A stretch of 50,180 nt of DNA from a virus. Each line of letters starts with the position of its first letter. Positions within the stretch are counted from its first letter, which is position 1. Shown here in pieces: positions 38,837 to 46,009 of the stretch. The notes under the pieces are model-generated. The model saw only the letters and a program-made list of their open reading frames with translations, made no database searches and was not told the origin of the DNA. The position numbers were made by a program, and so were the translations under genes. The stretch is from positions 1-50,180 of the IMG/VR virus record IMGVR_UViG_3300033141_001359; one strand, 5' to 3'.

Positions 38837-38848
38837 TTCTCTGTCCCC

Positions 38849-41800
38849 TTAGATTGAAGCGAGCAATGTGCATCGGCAGTTGCTTGACACCACCCCGTTG
38901 GCAATGTATAATGATGGTATTGTTTGGAGGTCGTAAACATGACCACGAAAGTTTCGGCGTCTTGTGAACGTGACGTTTGTCGGCAGTATCTCTCCGGCAT
39001 ATCCGCTCAAAAGCTCGCGGAATTCACGGGCATCAACCTTGCGACTGTGTTTAGAATCCTTCACAGAAATGCCATCAAGCCCAATCAGAGAATACTGCTC
39101 TTGGACACGAGCGATATTGTCCGGCGCTATGTCGCCGGGGAATCTGAATTGGCGCTTTCCCGCTCGTTTCACGTTTCCAGAACAGCCATTCGCCGCCGAC
39201 TTCTTGCTGCTAATATCACTCCGCGAAGTGGAAGCGACGCCAACAAAATCAGAATGCAAAAGCTCTCTCCGGCTGAACGCCTCAGCCTCACGTCTGCCGC
39301 CCATGATGCTATCCGCAACCGCCCCCAATCTGAGGAGCATCGTTGCAAAATCGCGTTCACCAGGGAGAGGAAGCAACTCGGCATAGCTCCCGCTGAAACC
39401 CGTCTCGCCATTGCTCTTGCGGGTCGGGGTTTGACCGTGACTGCGCAAAAAGCTATCGGTCGCTATAACGTTGACCTTGCCATTGAGGAAGGTTCCGTCG
39501 CCGTGGAAATATTCGGGGGTCATTGGCACACGACCGGTCGTCATGCCCTTGGATGCCGCAAGCGCCTTGACTACATCATCAATGCGGGTTGGGTGCCCGT
39601 TATTATTTGGGTGACTCCCGATTATCCTCTCGAAGCTGGGGCAGTAAATTACTTGGTCTCCCTCTCGAAGGCTCTTAGCCTTGGCAAAGCCCCAAGGGGT
39701 CAAGAGCATGTGATTCGGGGTGACGGTAAGCCGACCGGAATCGGCAAAACCAAGCTCAATTACCGGGCCGTTGTAGGGGGCGACAAAACCGGCAAGCTTA
39801 CCAGGGGCCAGGATGGCCGTTTCACCAGCGACGCAGTTGGGATGTAACGGCGGATGTTCCACGTCAAACGGTATGTCCATGTGGCCGCCGGTCAATTCCG
39901 TGTATCCGTCCACTTCTGTCTCCCCCTCAAGCCGCGTCCCCGCCGCGACAAACCGGTCGTTTATCGGTATCTCCATTCCGTCAAACGCTGAGCAGTAGTC
40001 GCAGTTGTGAACGAGGATACCATTCGCATAGAAGCACGCCGCATCCTCAACTTTGATGTCAAATACGGTTGCTTTGCCTTGCCACAGATGATATAATGCC
40101 CGAAGTCCTGTCAGGAGTATAGAGCCATGTATCATCTTACCTGTGAGTATTGCGGCAAGGCATTTGAGCGCCCTTCGCATCCAGTTGGTGCACACACATA
40201 TTGTAGTACTCGCTGTTATCATGCCGCGACGAAGAAAGCTCCGACTTTGACTTGCCAGATATGCGGCGCGAAATTTATCGTACCTACATCCACCGCCAAT
40301 CGGGGACGACGCTTCTGTTCTCGTGCCTGTTATCTGCGAAGCACAGCCAACAAGGTACTGAAGGTCTGCGCCGTTTGTGGCAAGACTTTTGCTATCAACG
40401 CCAGCATTGCCGAGCGATATACCGTTTGTAGTTGGAAGTGCCGGGCACATGTTCGGCGAACTCAAATCTGTGTCCGCTGTGGTAAATCGTTTATTACCAA
40501 CAGACCAAAGGGGAAGTATTGTTCCGAAGCATGTTATCGGCCCCCCCACCTTTTTACCTGCCTCACATGCGGCAAGAAGTTTCGGAGGCAACCCACGAGT
40601 AATCGCCGATTTTGTTCTATTGCCTGTTACCGACGCTATCAGGGCGAAACTAGAATCGAAAAGATTGTCCGCAAAGCCCTGGAGGCTGCGCACATTTCGT
40701 TTAATCAAGAACGTCAGGTCGGACGTTACTCGATTGATTTTGCGCTTCCAAAAGGCAAGATTGCGCTGGAGGTAGATGGTAAATATTGGCACCAAGATAT
40801 GCGCCGCGACGCCCGCAAAACGCGCTATCTTCAGAAGCGGGGATGGACGGTCATTAGGATTACCGAAGACCAAATCAACAACAGTCACAACATGGTCGCC
40901 CTTGTTATCGGGATTTTGAATAACATCCCCGGTTTTCAGATTACCCGCCTTGACCCACCCGCGTGACTTCTCGTATATTCGATGATTCGCCGTGCATAGG
41001 AGCATCCCGTTCTCACAGCACACCAATGACAGCGGCCCATCTGTGGCTCGTTGGCTCTTCGCCATGACTCTTCGCAGACCTTCCGGCGTACACACGAGGT
41101 CGCCTGGTTCAATATCCTTGATTGCCACAGTTCCGTCAGCACTAAGTACCCTGCTATACCCATCCAAACACAACGCATCGTCGTCCGTTACCAGCCAACT
41201 TACCGTCCCAACGCCCTCATCGGCATAAAGCTGCTTCGCGCCCTCGTTGTAGCTCCATATCGTGGTTGTACGGGTTATCAGTTCCGCACGAGTCTTGCTT
41301 CGCGCAAGCCCCTGTGAGAGCAGTTGCTTTTGCATATCACGCGGCGTTAGGCCCTCTGCCGCCCCCCGCCTGACAATCCGCTCTATCTCGCGTGCGCTTG
41401 TCTCCGTCTCCCATTTCGAAGTCATCGCCACCCAATCACCGACCGGCGTATGGAGCCGCTGCGCGAGATACGCCTCATGCCCGAACGCCGTCTCAAGCTC
41501 GCCGATTGAAATCGGCGGGGTCGGCGGCTCAGCATCCAGTATGATTTCGTCCTTCGCCATCATCTCGCGTATCGCAGCCCCCTTGCCGAATTCCACCTCG
41601 GCCAGGTGGTAGCCGTCCATTGTCATGGCGAGCATCAGCGGCAGCTTCACCGCCGCCAGCGATTTCGCCCATTTCGGCGCGAGTTCGGCGGCCCACTTCT
41701 GCCGCCCCTCGCCCACGGCCTTTGCCGCTTCCTTGACGTGTGCAGCCAGCTCTCTCCGCATCGCCTGCCGCATCTTCGGCAGCCAGCCGTCGGATATTGC

Positions 41801-41854
41801 TGCCCGCCTTATGGCGACGGCGGGGTTACTTCTCCGTTTGGCCATCAGCGGCAT
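38849..41854 (-). CDS. Mu F/SPP1 gp7-like minor head protein carrying two inteins
   Basis: About 1001 residues unspliced, 293 if both inteins are removed. Start taken at ATG 41854; the ribosome site is weak and ATG 41845 is possible. The extein N-part (to VSWLVTDDDAL) has the helices of the head-morphogenesis domain. The conserved cysteine cluster CDYCSAFDG ... PPLHPNCRC is split twice: intein 1 lies directly before the first Cys of CDYC, intein 2 directly before the Cys of N-CRC. Each junction leaves Asn/Cys, as needed for splicing. The protein is thought to act inside the head near the portal, early in packaging. Both inteins carry antisense nuclease genes (38939 and 40127). Confidence 0.9.
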   Translation of the reverse strand: MPLMAKRRSNPAVAIRRAAISDGWLPKMRQAMRRELAAHVKEAAKAVGEGRQKWAAELAPKWAKSLAAVKLPLMLAMTMDGYHLAEVEFGKGAAIREMMAKDEIILDAEPPTPPISIGELETAFGHEAYLAQRLHTPVGDWVAMTSKWETETSAREIERIVRRGAAEGLTPRDMQKQLLSQGLARSKTRAELITRTTTIWSYNEGAKQLYADEGVGTVSWLVTDDDALCLDGYSRVLSADGTVAIKDIEPGDLVCTPEGLRRVMAKSQRATDGPLSLVCCENGMLLCTANHRIYEKSRGWVKAGNLKTGDVIQNPDNKGDHVVTVVDLVFGNPNDRPSPLLKIARFAGVAAHILVPIFTIYLQRNLAFWKRKINRVTSDLTFLIKRNVRSLQGFADNLFDSSFALIASVTGNRTKSAITRGLPPKLLAACEAGKKVGGPITCFGTILPLWSVGNKRFTTADTDLSSPNMCPALPTTNGISLGNAGVDSKSLATNGADLQYLVGCASQITGTRTEASSPIGGGCRYDKFRAAYLASQSRSFLRRGMITASTTICVCTNWMRRALKCLAAILTGKMIHGSILLTGLRALYHLWQGKATVFDIKVEDAACFYANGILVHNCDYCSAFDGMEIPINDRFVAAGTRLEGETEVDGYTELTGGHMDIPFDVEHPPLHPNCVAGETAILAPGKLAGFVAPYNGPVIELGFADSGRLTVTPNHMLLTPWGFAKAKSLREGDQVIYCPSFERIIGSHPNNNGHPTRIDDVVKALAASKGMTTGRVPMTPEYFHGDGTFLNGKVNVIATDSFLRSHGQTPTRKSNGETGFSGSYAELLPLPGERDFATMLLRLGAVADSIMGGRREAEAFSRRELLHSDFVGVASTSRSDISSKKSAANGCSGNVKRAGKRQFRFPGDIAPDNIARVQEQYSLIGLDGISVKDSKHSRKVDAREFRELLSGYAGEILPTNVTFTRRRNFRGHVYDLQTIPSLYIANGVVSSNCRCTLLASI
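38879..39835 (-). other. intein 2 (319 aa) in the minor head protein
   Basis: Starts CVAGETAILAPG (block A) and has block B as LTVTPNHMLLTPWGFAKAKSLREGD with the T-x-x-H motif. Block F is GHVYDLQTIPSLYIANG, ending VVSSN before extein Cys. Cys1, TxxH, Asp in block F, terminal Asn and +1 Cys are present, so it should splice. The penultimate residue is Ser, not the usual His, which may slow the last step. No LAGLIDADG or HNH domain in its own frame; the middle is the complement of the nuclease gene on the other strand. Confidence 0.88.
38884..38912 (+). promoter_or_regulatory. perfect-consensus promoter inside intein 2, for the antisense nuclease
   Basis: TTGACA (38884-38889), 17 bases, TATAAT (38907-38912), then GGAGG (38926-38930) eight bases before ATG 38939. 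On the other strand the same bases encode the splicing end of the intein: -10 lies over Ser-Leu-Tyr, -35 over Val-Ser-Ser next to the terminal Asn. Only two plus-strand promoters of this quality are evident, both before nuclease genes. Confidence 0.85.
38939..39847 (+). CDS. antisense homing-endonuclease-like protein 1 (HTH + Vsr/DUF559 nuclease), 302 aa
   Basis: ATG 38939 is set by GGAGG eight bases upstream. Residues ~12-95 hold two helix-turn-helix-like units (YLSGISAQKLAEFTGINLATVFRIL and YVAGESELALSRSFHVSRTAIRRRL), then a NUMOD3-like stretch (PQSEEHRCKIAFTRER, ~129-144). Residues ~150-245 are a PD-(D/E)XK nuclease of the Vsr/DUF559 type: E153, D179 in YNVDLAI, E190 in VAVEIFGGHWH, then the helix with RKRLDYIINAGW. 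The last ~50 residues are the complement of intein blocks A and B, and its final VGM-stop is complementary to extein codons Leu-His-Pro-Asn. Expected to cut intein-less alleles of the minor head gene; this is inference from design. Confidence 0.85.
   Translation: MTTKVSASCERDVCRQYLSGISAQKLAEFTGINLATVFRILHRNAIKPNQRILLLDTSDIVRRYVAGESELALSRSFHVSRTAIRRRLLAANITPRSGSDANKIRMQKLSPAERLSLTSAAHDAIRNRPQSEEHRCKIAFTRERKQLGIAPAETRLAIALAGRGLTVTAQKAIGRYNVDLAIEEGSVAVEIFGGHWHTTGRHALGCRKRLDYIINAGWVPVIIWVTPDYPLEAGAVNYLVSLSKALSLGKAPRGQEHVIRGDGKPTGIGKTKLNYRAVVGGDKTGKLTRGQDGRFTSDAVGM
40069..40097 (+). promoter_or_regulatory. extended -10 promoter inside intein 1, for the antisense nuclease
   Basis: TTGCTT (40069-40074), 17 bases, TATAAT (40092-40097) preceded by TGA, an extended -10. 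AGGAG (40113-40117) stands nine bases before ATG 40127. The minus strand here encodes intein residues just before block F. Same layout as the promoter in intein 2. Confidence 0.75.
40127..40966 (+). CDS. antisense homing-endonuclease-like protein 2 (five zinc fingers + Vsr/DUF559 nuclease), 279 aa
   Basis: Residues 1-170 hold five units of C-x2-C-G-(K/A)-x-F ... (F/Y)-C-S-x2-C-Y starting at C6, C43, C81, C115 and C145 (the third has C-S-W-K-C-R), treble-clef-like zinc fingers seen in phage homing nucleases. Residues 172-270 are the nuclease: E174 (GETRIEK), YSIDFAL with D204, IALEVDGKYWH with E215, D217 and H222, then RKTRYLQKRGWTVIRI. This is the textbook DUF559/Vsr-like order. Lies wholly inside intein 1 on the opposite strand and ends opposite intein block B. 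Probable site-specific endonuclease for intein 1 spread. Confidence 0.88.
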   Translation: MYHLTCEYCGKAFERPSHPVGAHTYCSTRCYHAATKKAPTLTCQICGAKFIVPTSTANRGRRFCSRACYLRSTANKVLKVCAVCGKTFAINASIAERYTVCSWKCRAHVRRTQICVRCGKSFITNRPKGKYCSEACYRPPHLFTCLTCGKKFRRQPTSNRRFCSIACYRRYQGETRIEKIVRKALEAAHISFNQERQVGRYSIDFALPKGKIALEVDGKYWHQDMRRDARKTRYLQKRGWTVIRITEDQINNSHNMVALVIGILNNIPGFQITRLDPPA

Positions 41855-41890
41855 ATTCAACTTTTAGAGCCAATCCAATTAGCCAAATGC

Positions 41891-43159
41891 CTATTCTTCC
41901 GGCTCCTCTGCCGGCTTGCTCCGCACGGGCTGCTCCACAATATTGATTGGCAGCAGGTACACGTCCCCGTCATCCACAGCCTCCAGTCCGGCCATGTCAC
42001 GCGCCTCGTTGCGCGTTATCGCCCCGCCCCTGAGCAGTTCCGCCGCCCGCTTCGCCCGCTGGTTCACGTCCTCCTGAAGCTCCGGTATGTCATCCAGCTT
42101 GAAGCGTATCTCAAGGCGCTCCTCGCCCTCGTTACGGAACAGGCCCCGCGTCAGCGTCCCCGCCAACGCCGCCCATAGTGGCCTCAGCGTCTCGGTGTAG
42201 AACGATTTGCGGGCCGTGGCGTAGTTCGAATACGTCGCGCTTTCGATGCCCACACGGACGCCCACGAGGATCGGCGGCACGGCGAATGCCGCGCAGATAC
42301 GCGACTCCGACAAGGCCGCGAATCCAGGCCAGTCCATGTCTTTCAGGATGCCGGGGAATTCGATTGAGACGCCGGGTGGCAGGATCGGCGTTCCGCCCCG
42401 TTTCCCCTTGCCCGCGATGTCGTGCAACGACTGCCGCAAATCAGCCTTCTGCCGCTCGCTCAAGGGGGCATTCCCAGGCTCTCGCTTCAGCGTAAGGCCG
42501 GGCACCTTGAGGTTCGTGAGCATTTCAACGAGATAATTCTCCCGTTCACAGTCAAGCTGATAGTCATGCAATGCGGCCTGAAGCGGCCCCACGCCGTCAT
42601 AGACGCTGGATGGGTCTATGAACCGCGCATAGAACATGTCTTCCGTCTCGACCTTGCGGACTTGATGCCTATCCTGGATCACCTCGTAATAGTCAATCAG
42701 CTTGCCGCCCGTGCCGCCGGTCTTGACCGAGACCCAGCTTGTCGGAACCGGCCAAAGCTCTGCGAGTTCACCGGCCCGCGTCCGCCATTTCCAGATGAAC
42801 GATTTCCCGGCCAGCAGTAGCCGAGAGACCCATTCCTGCATCAGGCTGTTGTAGTCCCCGAATTCGTTAGGGCTATTCAGCAGGTCGGCTATCGGATGCG
42901 CCGGTGCGGCTTCCCAACCGTCCGGCGTCTGTAGCCCGACCTCGACACCCGCATCCGCGATTGATGTCGCAATCTCCTGCACGCAGGCGCGGATGACCGC
43001 GTGGTTCCTGTACGCCTTTTCCCTTTCGGCGGTCGAGTAGCTCTCCCAGATATTGTCGCTGACAATCCACGGGATGCCCGCGAGGACTTCCCAGCCGCTC
43101 GCATTGACGCCAGTGTCCTGCGCCTTGCCGCCCCATAGCCGCTTCAGCCAGCCCCTCAC
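41891..43159 (-). CDS. HK97-family portal protein, 422 aa
   Basis: Forms the dodecameric DNA gate at one capsid vertex. GTG 43159 overlaps the TerL stop (GTGA); a GTG at 43204 is possible. Motifs: ESYSTAEREKAYRNHAVIRACVQEIATSIADAGVEV, PIADLLNSPNEFGDYNSLMQEWVSRLLLAGKSFI, and FAVPPILVGVRVGIESATYSNYATARKSFYTETLRPL, all standard for HK97-type portals. Ends EPVRSKPAEEPEE-like acidic. Order TerL-portal-minor head-protease-capsid is conserved. Confidence 0.9.
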   Translation of the reverse strand: MRGWLKRLWGGKAQDTGVNASGWEVLAGIPWIVSDNIWESYSTAEREKAYRNHAVIRACVQEIATSIADAGVEVGLQTPDGWEAAPAHPIADLLNSPNEFGDYNSLMQEWVSRLLLAGKSFIWKWRTRAGELAELWPVPTSWVSVKTGGTGGKLIDYYEVIQDRHQVRKVETEDMFYARFIDPSSVYDGVGPLQAALHDYQLDCERENYLVEMLTNLKVPGLTLKREPGNAPLSERQKADLRQSLHDIAGKGKRGGTPILPPGVSIEFPGILKDMDWPGFAALSESRICAAFAVPPILVGVRVGIESATYSNYATARKSFYTETLRPLWAALAGTLTRGLFRNEGEERLEIRFKLDDIPELQEDVNQRAKRAAELLRGGAITRNEARDMAGLEAVDDGDVYLLPINIVEQPVRSKPAEEPEE

Positions 43160-44382
43160 AGCAGTTCGATCCTCATGCTGTCCTCTGCTTTCGCCCCAGA
43201 CCACGCCAGCATCAACGCGGTCACGCAGTCATCGTGCATCCCCTCTGGCGCACTGTATCGCAGCATCCCTCCCGGCAGCCGCGTCATCCCGTATGCCTGC
43301 AACTCGCCGATCAGCACCGGATCGGGGATAATTTTCAGTTCGCCCCGCTGGAACGCCAACGCAAGCGCCTCCACGGCATTCTTCTTGCTCCCCGCCGTCG
43401 TCGTAAAAGGCTGCACGGGAAGCTCATCGCCTATCAACTGCTCTATCAGCGGCTCGCCCATGCTGTTGCGTTCGGCCACGATCAGGTCGGGCCTGAACCG
43501 GTCATAGACCGCCCTCAGCCGCTTCAACTGTAGCGTGTAGTCAATCTCGTTGAACCTGTCCTGGTACACGCAGGCCCTCTGGGTCGCGTCAATCACGGAG
43601 AGTACCGTGAAGTCCCGCAGCTTGCCCCAGTCAACGCCCATCACGTAACTGTGGCCATCAACGGCCCCTTCCTGCCATACGGCAGTCGCGGCGTCATTTA
43701 CGGCCCGGAACACCTCGCCCGCGTCGTCCATGAACTCTGCGAGGAACTCCTGCCGGAATATCCGGTCGGGCAGTGTCCGCCGGGCATCCTCTATCTCCGG
43801 TGCGGGGATAAACGGATTGTCCGAAGTCGGCAGTCGCCACGACGCCCACGCGGGCAGCTTGTCATCTATGCCCCGCTGGTATAGCCCGAATGCCCAGTTC
43901 CGCCCCTTTGGTACGCCTATAAACATCGCCCAGCCCCGATAGTCAGCCAATGTAGGCCGCACGAATTCCGACCACACCCGCTCCGGCATCATAGAGAATT
44001 CGTCCAGAACGACGCCCCGCACGCCCTCCCCGCTCAAGCTGTCAGGCCGCTCGGCGGTTCGGAGCCATATCTCGCTCCCGTTCGGAACCCGAATTTCCTT
44101 GTCCGCCTCTCTAATCTGTGCCCCAGCGGGCCGTAGCCGCCGCCCCAGTAGCCGCCAGGCGCGCTTCATAGACGCCGACCGCCAGGACAGCCCGACCCAC
44201 CAGTAGAGTCCCGGCGTCTGGCAGATTCCCCTGATGATCCGGTCAACCCCGAGCTCCGTCTTGCCCCAGCGCCTGCCTGCAAATACGACCTGAAACCGCG
44301 CACTGGAACTAAAGATTTGCCGCTGCGCGGGATGAGGCCGAGGCATCGCAATAGTGATTGTGCCGCCACCTTCACTCCGCAT
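43156..44382 (-). CDS. terL: terminase large subunit, 408 aa
   Basis: Packaging motor and nuclease. Walker A in AGRRWGKTE (35-43), Walker B VVLDE (124-128), then a coupling motif region (FIGVPKGRNWAF). The RNase H-like nuclease begins at YVMGVDWGKLRDFTVLSV with the first catalytic Asp, followed by LIVAERNSMGEPLIEQL and a late Asp pair (GMHDDCVTALMLA). On the short side for TerL but all elements are present. Start overlaps TerS by 11 bases. Confidence 0.92.
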   Translation of the reverse strand: MRSEGGGTITIAMPRPHPAQRQIFSSSARFQVVFAGRRWGKTELGVDRIIRGICQTPGLYWWVGLSWRSASMKRAWRLLGRRLRPAGAQIREADKEIRVPNGSEIWLRTAERPDSLSGEGVRGVVLDEFSMMPERVWSEFVRPTLADYRGWAMFIGVPKGRNWAFGLYQRGIDDKLPAWASWRLPTSDNPFIPAPEIEDARRTLPDRIFRQEFLAEFMDDAGEVFRAVNDAATAVWQEGAVDGHSYVMGVDWGKLRDFTVLSVIDATQRACVYQDRFNEIDYTLQLKRLRAVYDRFRPDLIVAERNSMGEPLIEQLIGDELPVQPFTTTAGSKKNAVEALALAFQRGELKIIPDPVLIGELQAYGMTRLPGGMLRYSAPEGMHDDCVTALMLAWSGAKAEDSMRIELL

Positions 44383-44773
44383 CCCCGTTATGGTTTTCCT
44401 CGTCCTCGAACACGAATTTCACCGCCATCGGCCCGCCGCCGGAGCCGGTCATCTCGATTTTCTGCGCCCTCAACTGCCGACAATGGTTCAACAGGCTGTG
44501 CGCCGCCGCCTGCTTAACGCGGTCATCATCTGAGCGCAGCAATGAACGCTGCGTCAGGAGTGCTTCGGCCTCTACCTCGTCAAGGTACTTCGCACGGGCG
44601 AGTTCGTATTCCGCGCGCCAAACGTCTGAATGCTTATGCGTCAAGGCGATTCGTGCGCTGTCATCATTGGTGTAGCCGAACTGCTTCGCAATCACGGCCC
44701 ACGTCACGCCGGTGACGCGCAGATGCGCCACGCGCTCTATTTTGTCCCGTAACTCAGGTGATAACTCACTCAT
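44372..44773 (-). CDS. terS: terminase small subunit, 133 aa
   Basis: N-terminal helix-turn-helix-like DNA-binding part (ERVAHLRVTGVTWAVIAKQFGYTNDDSARIAL) followed by a long oligomerisation helix (VEAEALLTQRSLLRSDDDRVKQAAAHSLLNHCRQL). Recognises phage DNA and passes it to TerL. Position directly upstream of TerL is diagnostic. Confidence 0.8.
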   Translation of the reverse strand: MSELSPELRDKIERVAHLRVTGVTWAVIAKQFGYTNDDSARIALTHKHSDVWRAEYELARAKYLDEVEAEALLTQRSLLRSDDDRVKQAAAHSLLNHCRQLRAQKIEMTGSGGGPMAVKFVFEDEENHNGDAE

Positions 44774-45227
44774 TTGGCATCACCTTGCCCGATTCGGTCT
44801 TTGCCTTTTTGCGCATCAGATTGATATTGTGCTTTCGGCCCATATTGCGCTCAATAACCTCGTATCCCAAATGCTCGTAAAATGCGGTTGGATCGCCAGT
44901 GCTTTGGTCTGCCTTACTGCGAATGTAGCTCGGTCGAAGATGTGCAACGAGATTACTGCCGATATGGCGTCCGCGATAATGAGGATGCACAAGCAGATTC
45001 CAGAGCCCGCGTCTCTTTTGATTTCCGAGCGTGGCCCACGCCACGAGGCGTTCAGCGTCAAACACCACCCAAGTTTCGTCATTCTGCATCTTGTCCACAA
45101 GATAAGCGCGTCTGACCAACCAATCCTTGCGGAGATAGATGTCCACGAACGCAAGAATCTTGGGAATATCATCTTGTGTCGCCCGACGAAATGTCAGTCC
45201 GTCTTTCTCAAAAGCCGAAGCAGACAA
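44766..45227 (-). CDS. GNAT-family acetyltransferase, about 153 aa
   Basis: Start uncertain: a TTG at 45227 stands just after GGAGGGAGAC, another TTG lies at 45239, and there is no ATG. GNAT motifs are clear: FRRATQDDIPKILAFVDIY, WVVFDAERLVAWATLG, LLVHPHYRGRHIGSNLVAHLR (acetyl-CoA loop R-G-R-H-I-G), and FYEHLGYEVIERNMG. Distinct from the GNAT at 2100. Encoded between ParB-like and TerS genes, where phages often carry GNATs; target unknown. Confidence 0.75.
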   Translation of the reverse strand: MSASAFEKDGLTFRRATQDDIPKILAFVDIYLRKDWLVRRAYLVDKMQNDETWVVFDAERLVAWATLGNQKRRGLWNLLVHPHYRGRHIGSNLVAHLRPSYIRSKADQSTGDPTAFYEHLGYEVIERNMGRKHNINLMRKKAKTESGKVMPNE

Positions 45228-45832
45228 GTCTCCCTCCAACCCAGATCAAGTGTTTCGCCTGCATCTTCGCGCTCTGTGTGCAGTCGCTCCTGAACATAGG
45301 CCGCATCGTCCTTGGTAAACTTGAACATGAGAGTGTAGGAATCCATCTCAATCTCACGCGAAGTCACATCCACAGAATCAAGCGTCATGCTCAATCTATC
45401 CAGTCTCAGATTTTGCGACAGGTCAGGAAGGTCGGTCTTGATCTCATCAAGCACCGTCTTGAGCTCGGGCGTGAACTCCCCGACAATCTCCGGGCTGTTG
45501 GCCGCTACGTTGGCCGCCTTCTCGGTTGCATCATCCCAGTCCACGACGCGAATCGGCCAGCGGTCGCCGTTCGGACAGACGACCGAATGGTTGTCTAGCT
45601 TCAGCCGGTCGCCCCATTGACTGCGCAGTGCCTTCATGCGCTGATGCCCGGTCACGAGATGGCCGCTGCGCGAATTCCAAGTCAGGCCCGAAATGTCCCC
45701 GAAATGCCCGACGGAATGCTTCAGGGCCGTGAACGCCTCCGGCGAAATCTCGCGCGGGTTGTACGGCGAGGGCTTCAAATCCTCTATGCTCGTAAGTTCA
45801 CTCACCCATCTTCCCCCGGCAGCCCGTCCCAT
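45194..45832 (-). CDS. ParB-like nuclease-domain protein, 212 aa
   Basis: SIEDLKPSPYNPREISPEAFTALKHSVGHFGDISGLTWNSRSGHLVTGHQRMKAL is the ParB/Srx core with G-H-Q-R. A second part has GDRWPIRVVDWDDATEKAANVAANSPEIVGEFT, typical of phage ParB-like proteins located next to terminase and methylase genes. ATG 45832 follows AAGGAGCGA. May bind DNA near the packaging site or regulate late genes; its exact job is unclear. Confidence 0.8.
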   Translation of the reverse strand: MGRAAGGRWVSELTSIEDLKPSPYNPREISPEAFTALKHSVGHFGDISGLTWNSRSGHLVTGHQRMKALRSQWGDRLKLDNHSVVCPNGDRWPIRVVDWDDATEKAANVAANSPEIVGEFTPELKTVLDEIKTDLPDLSQNLRLDRLSMTLDSVDVTSREIEMDSYTLMFKFTKDDAAYVQERLHTEREDAGETLDLGWRETCLLRLLRKTD

Positions 45833-45872
45833 TCGCTCCTTCTTCGACCCCTATGAAACTCCTTCGCCCTTA

Positions 45873-45901
45873 ATCATATCACCGGACATGCTTCGGCGCA
45901 A
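45873..45901 (-). promoter_or_regulatory. probable promoter of the packaging/structural operon
   Basis: Minus strand: TTGCGC (45896-45901), 17 bases, TATGAT (45873-45878). A GAAAAATTTTTC palindrome (45911-45922) sits where an UP element would be. No gene lies between 45833 and 46009; apart from this promoter and imperfect GC-rich hairpins I see nothing else there. The weak -35 suggests it needs an activator or is a later promoter. Confidence 0.6.
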
Positions 45902-46009
45902 GTCCTCTGAGAAAAATTTTTCAGGCAGGGCCTCGACGCCTGTCTACGTGCACCGTACAGGCAAGCCCGAATCGCTTTTGCCCTAACATGCAAGGTAGCC
46001 TGTCCGCCA

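Larger units (their letters stand above)
40004..41170 (-). other. intein 1 (389 aa) in the minor head protein
   Basis: Block A CLDGYSRVLSADGTVAIKDIEPGDLV, block B LLCTANHRIYEKSRGWVKAGNLKTGD with T-A-N-H, block F ATVFDIKVEDAACFYANG, ending ILVHN before extein Cys. All splicing residues including the penultimate His are present. Residues ~70-345 of the intein have no recognisable domain in this frame; they are Ser/Leu/Thr-rich sequence complementary to the nuclease gene 40127-40966. Confidence 0.92.

Noticed and set aside
39813-39998. Small plus-strand frame between the two nuclease genes
   Set aside because: Lies opposite the extein between the inteins, with no ribosome site and no motif.
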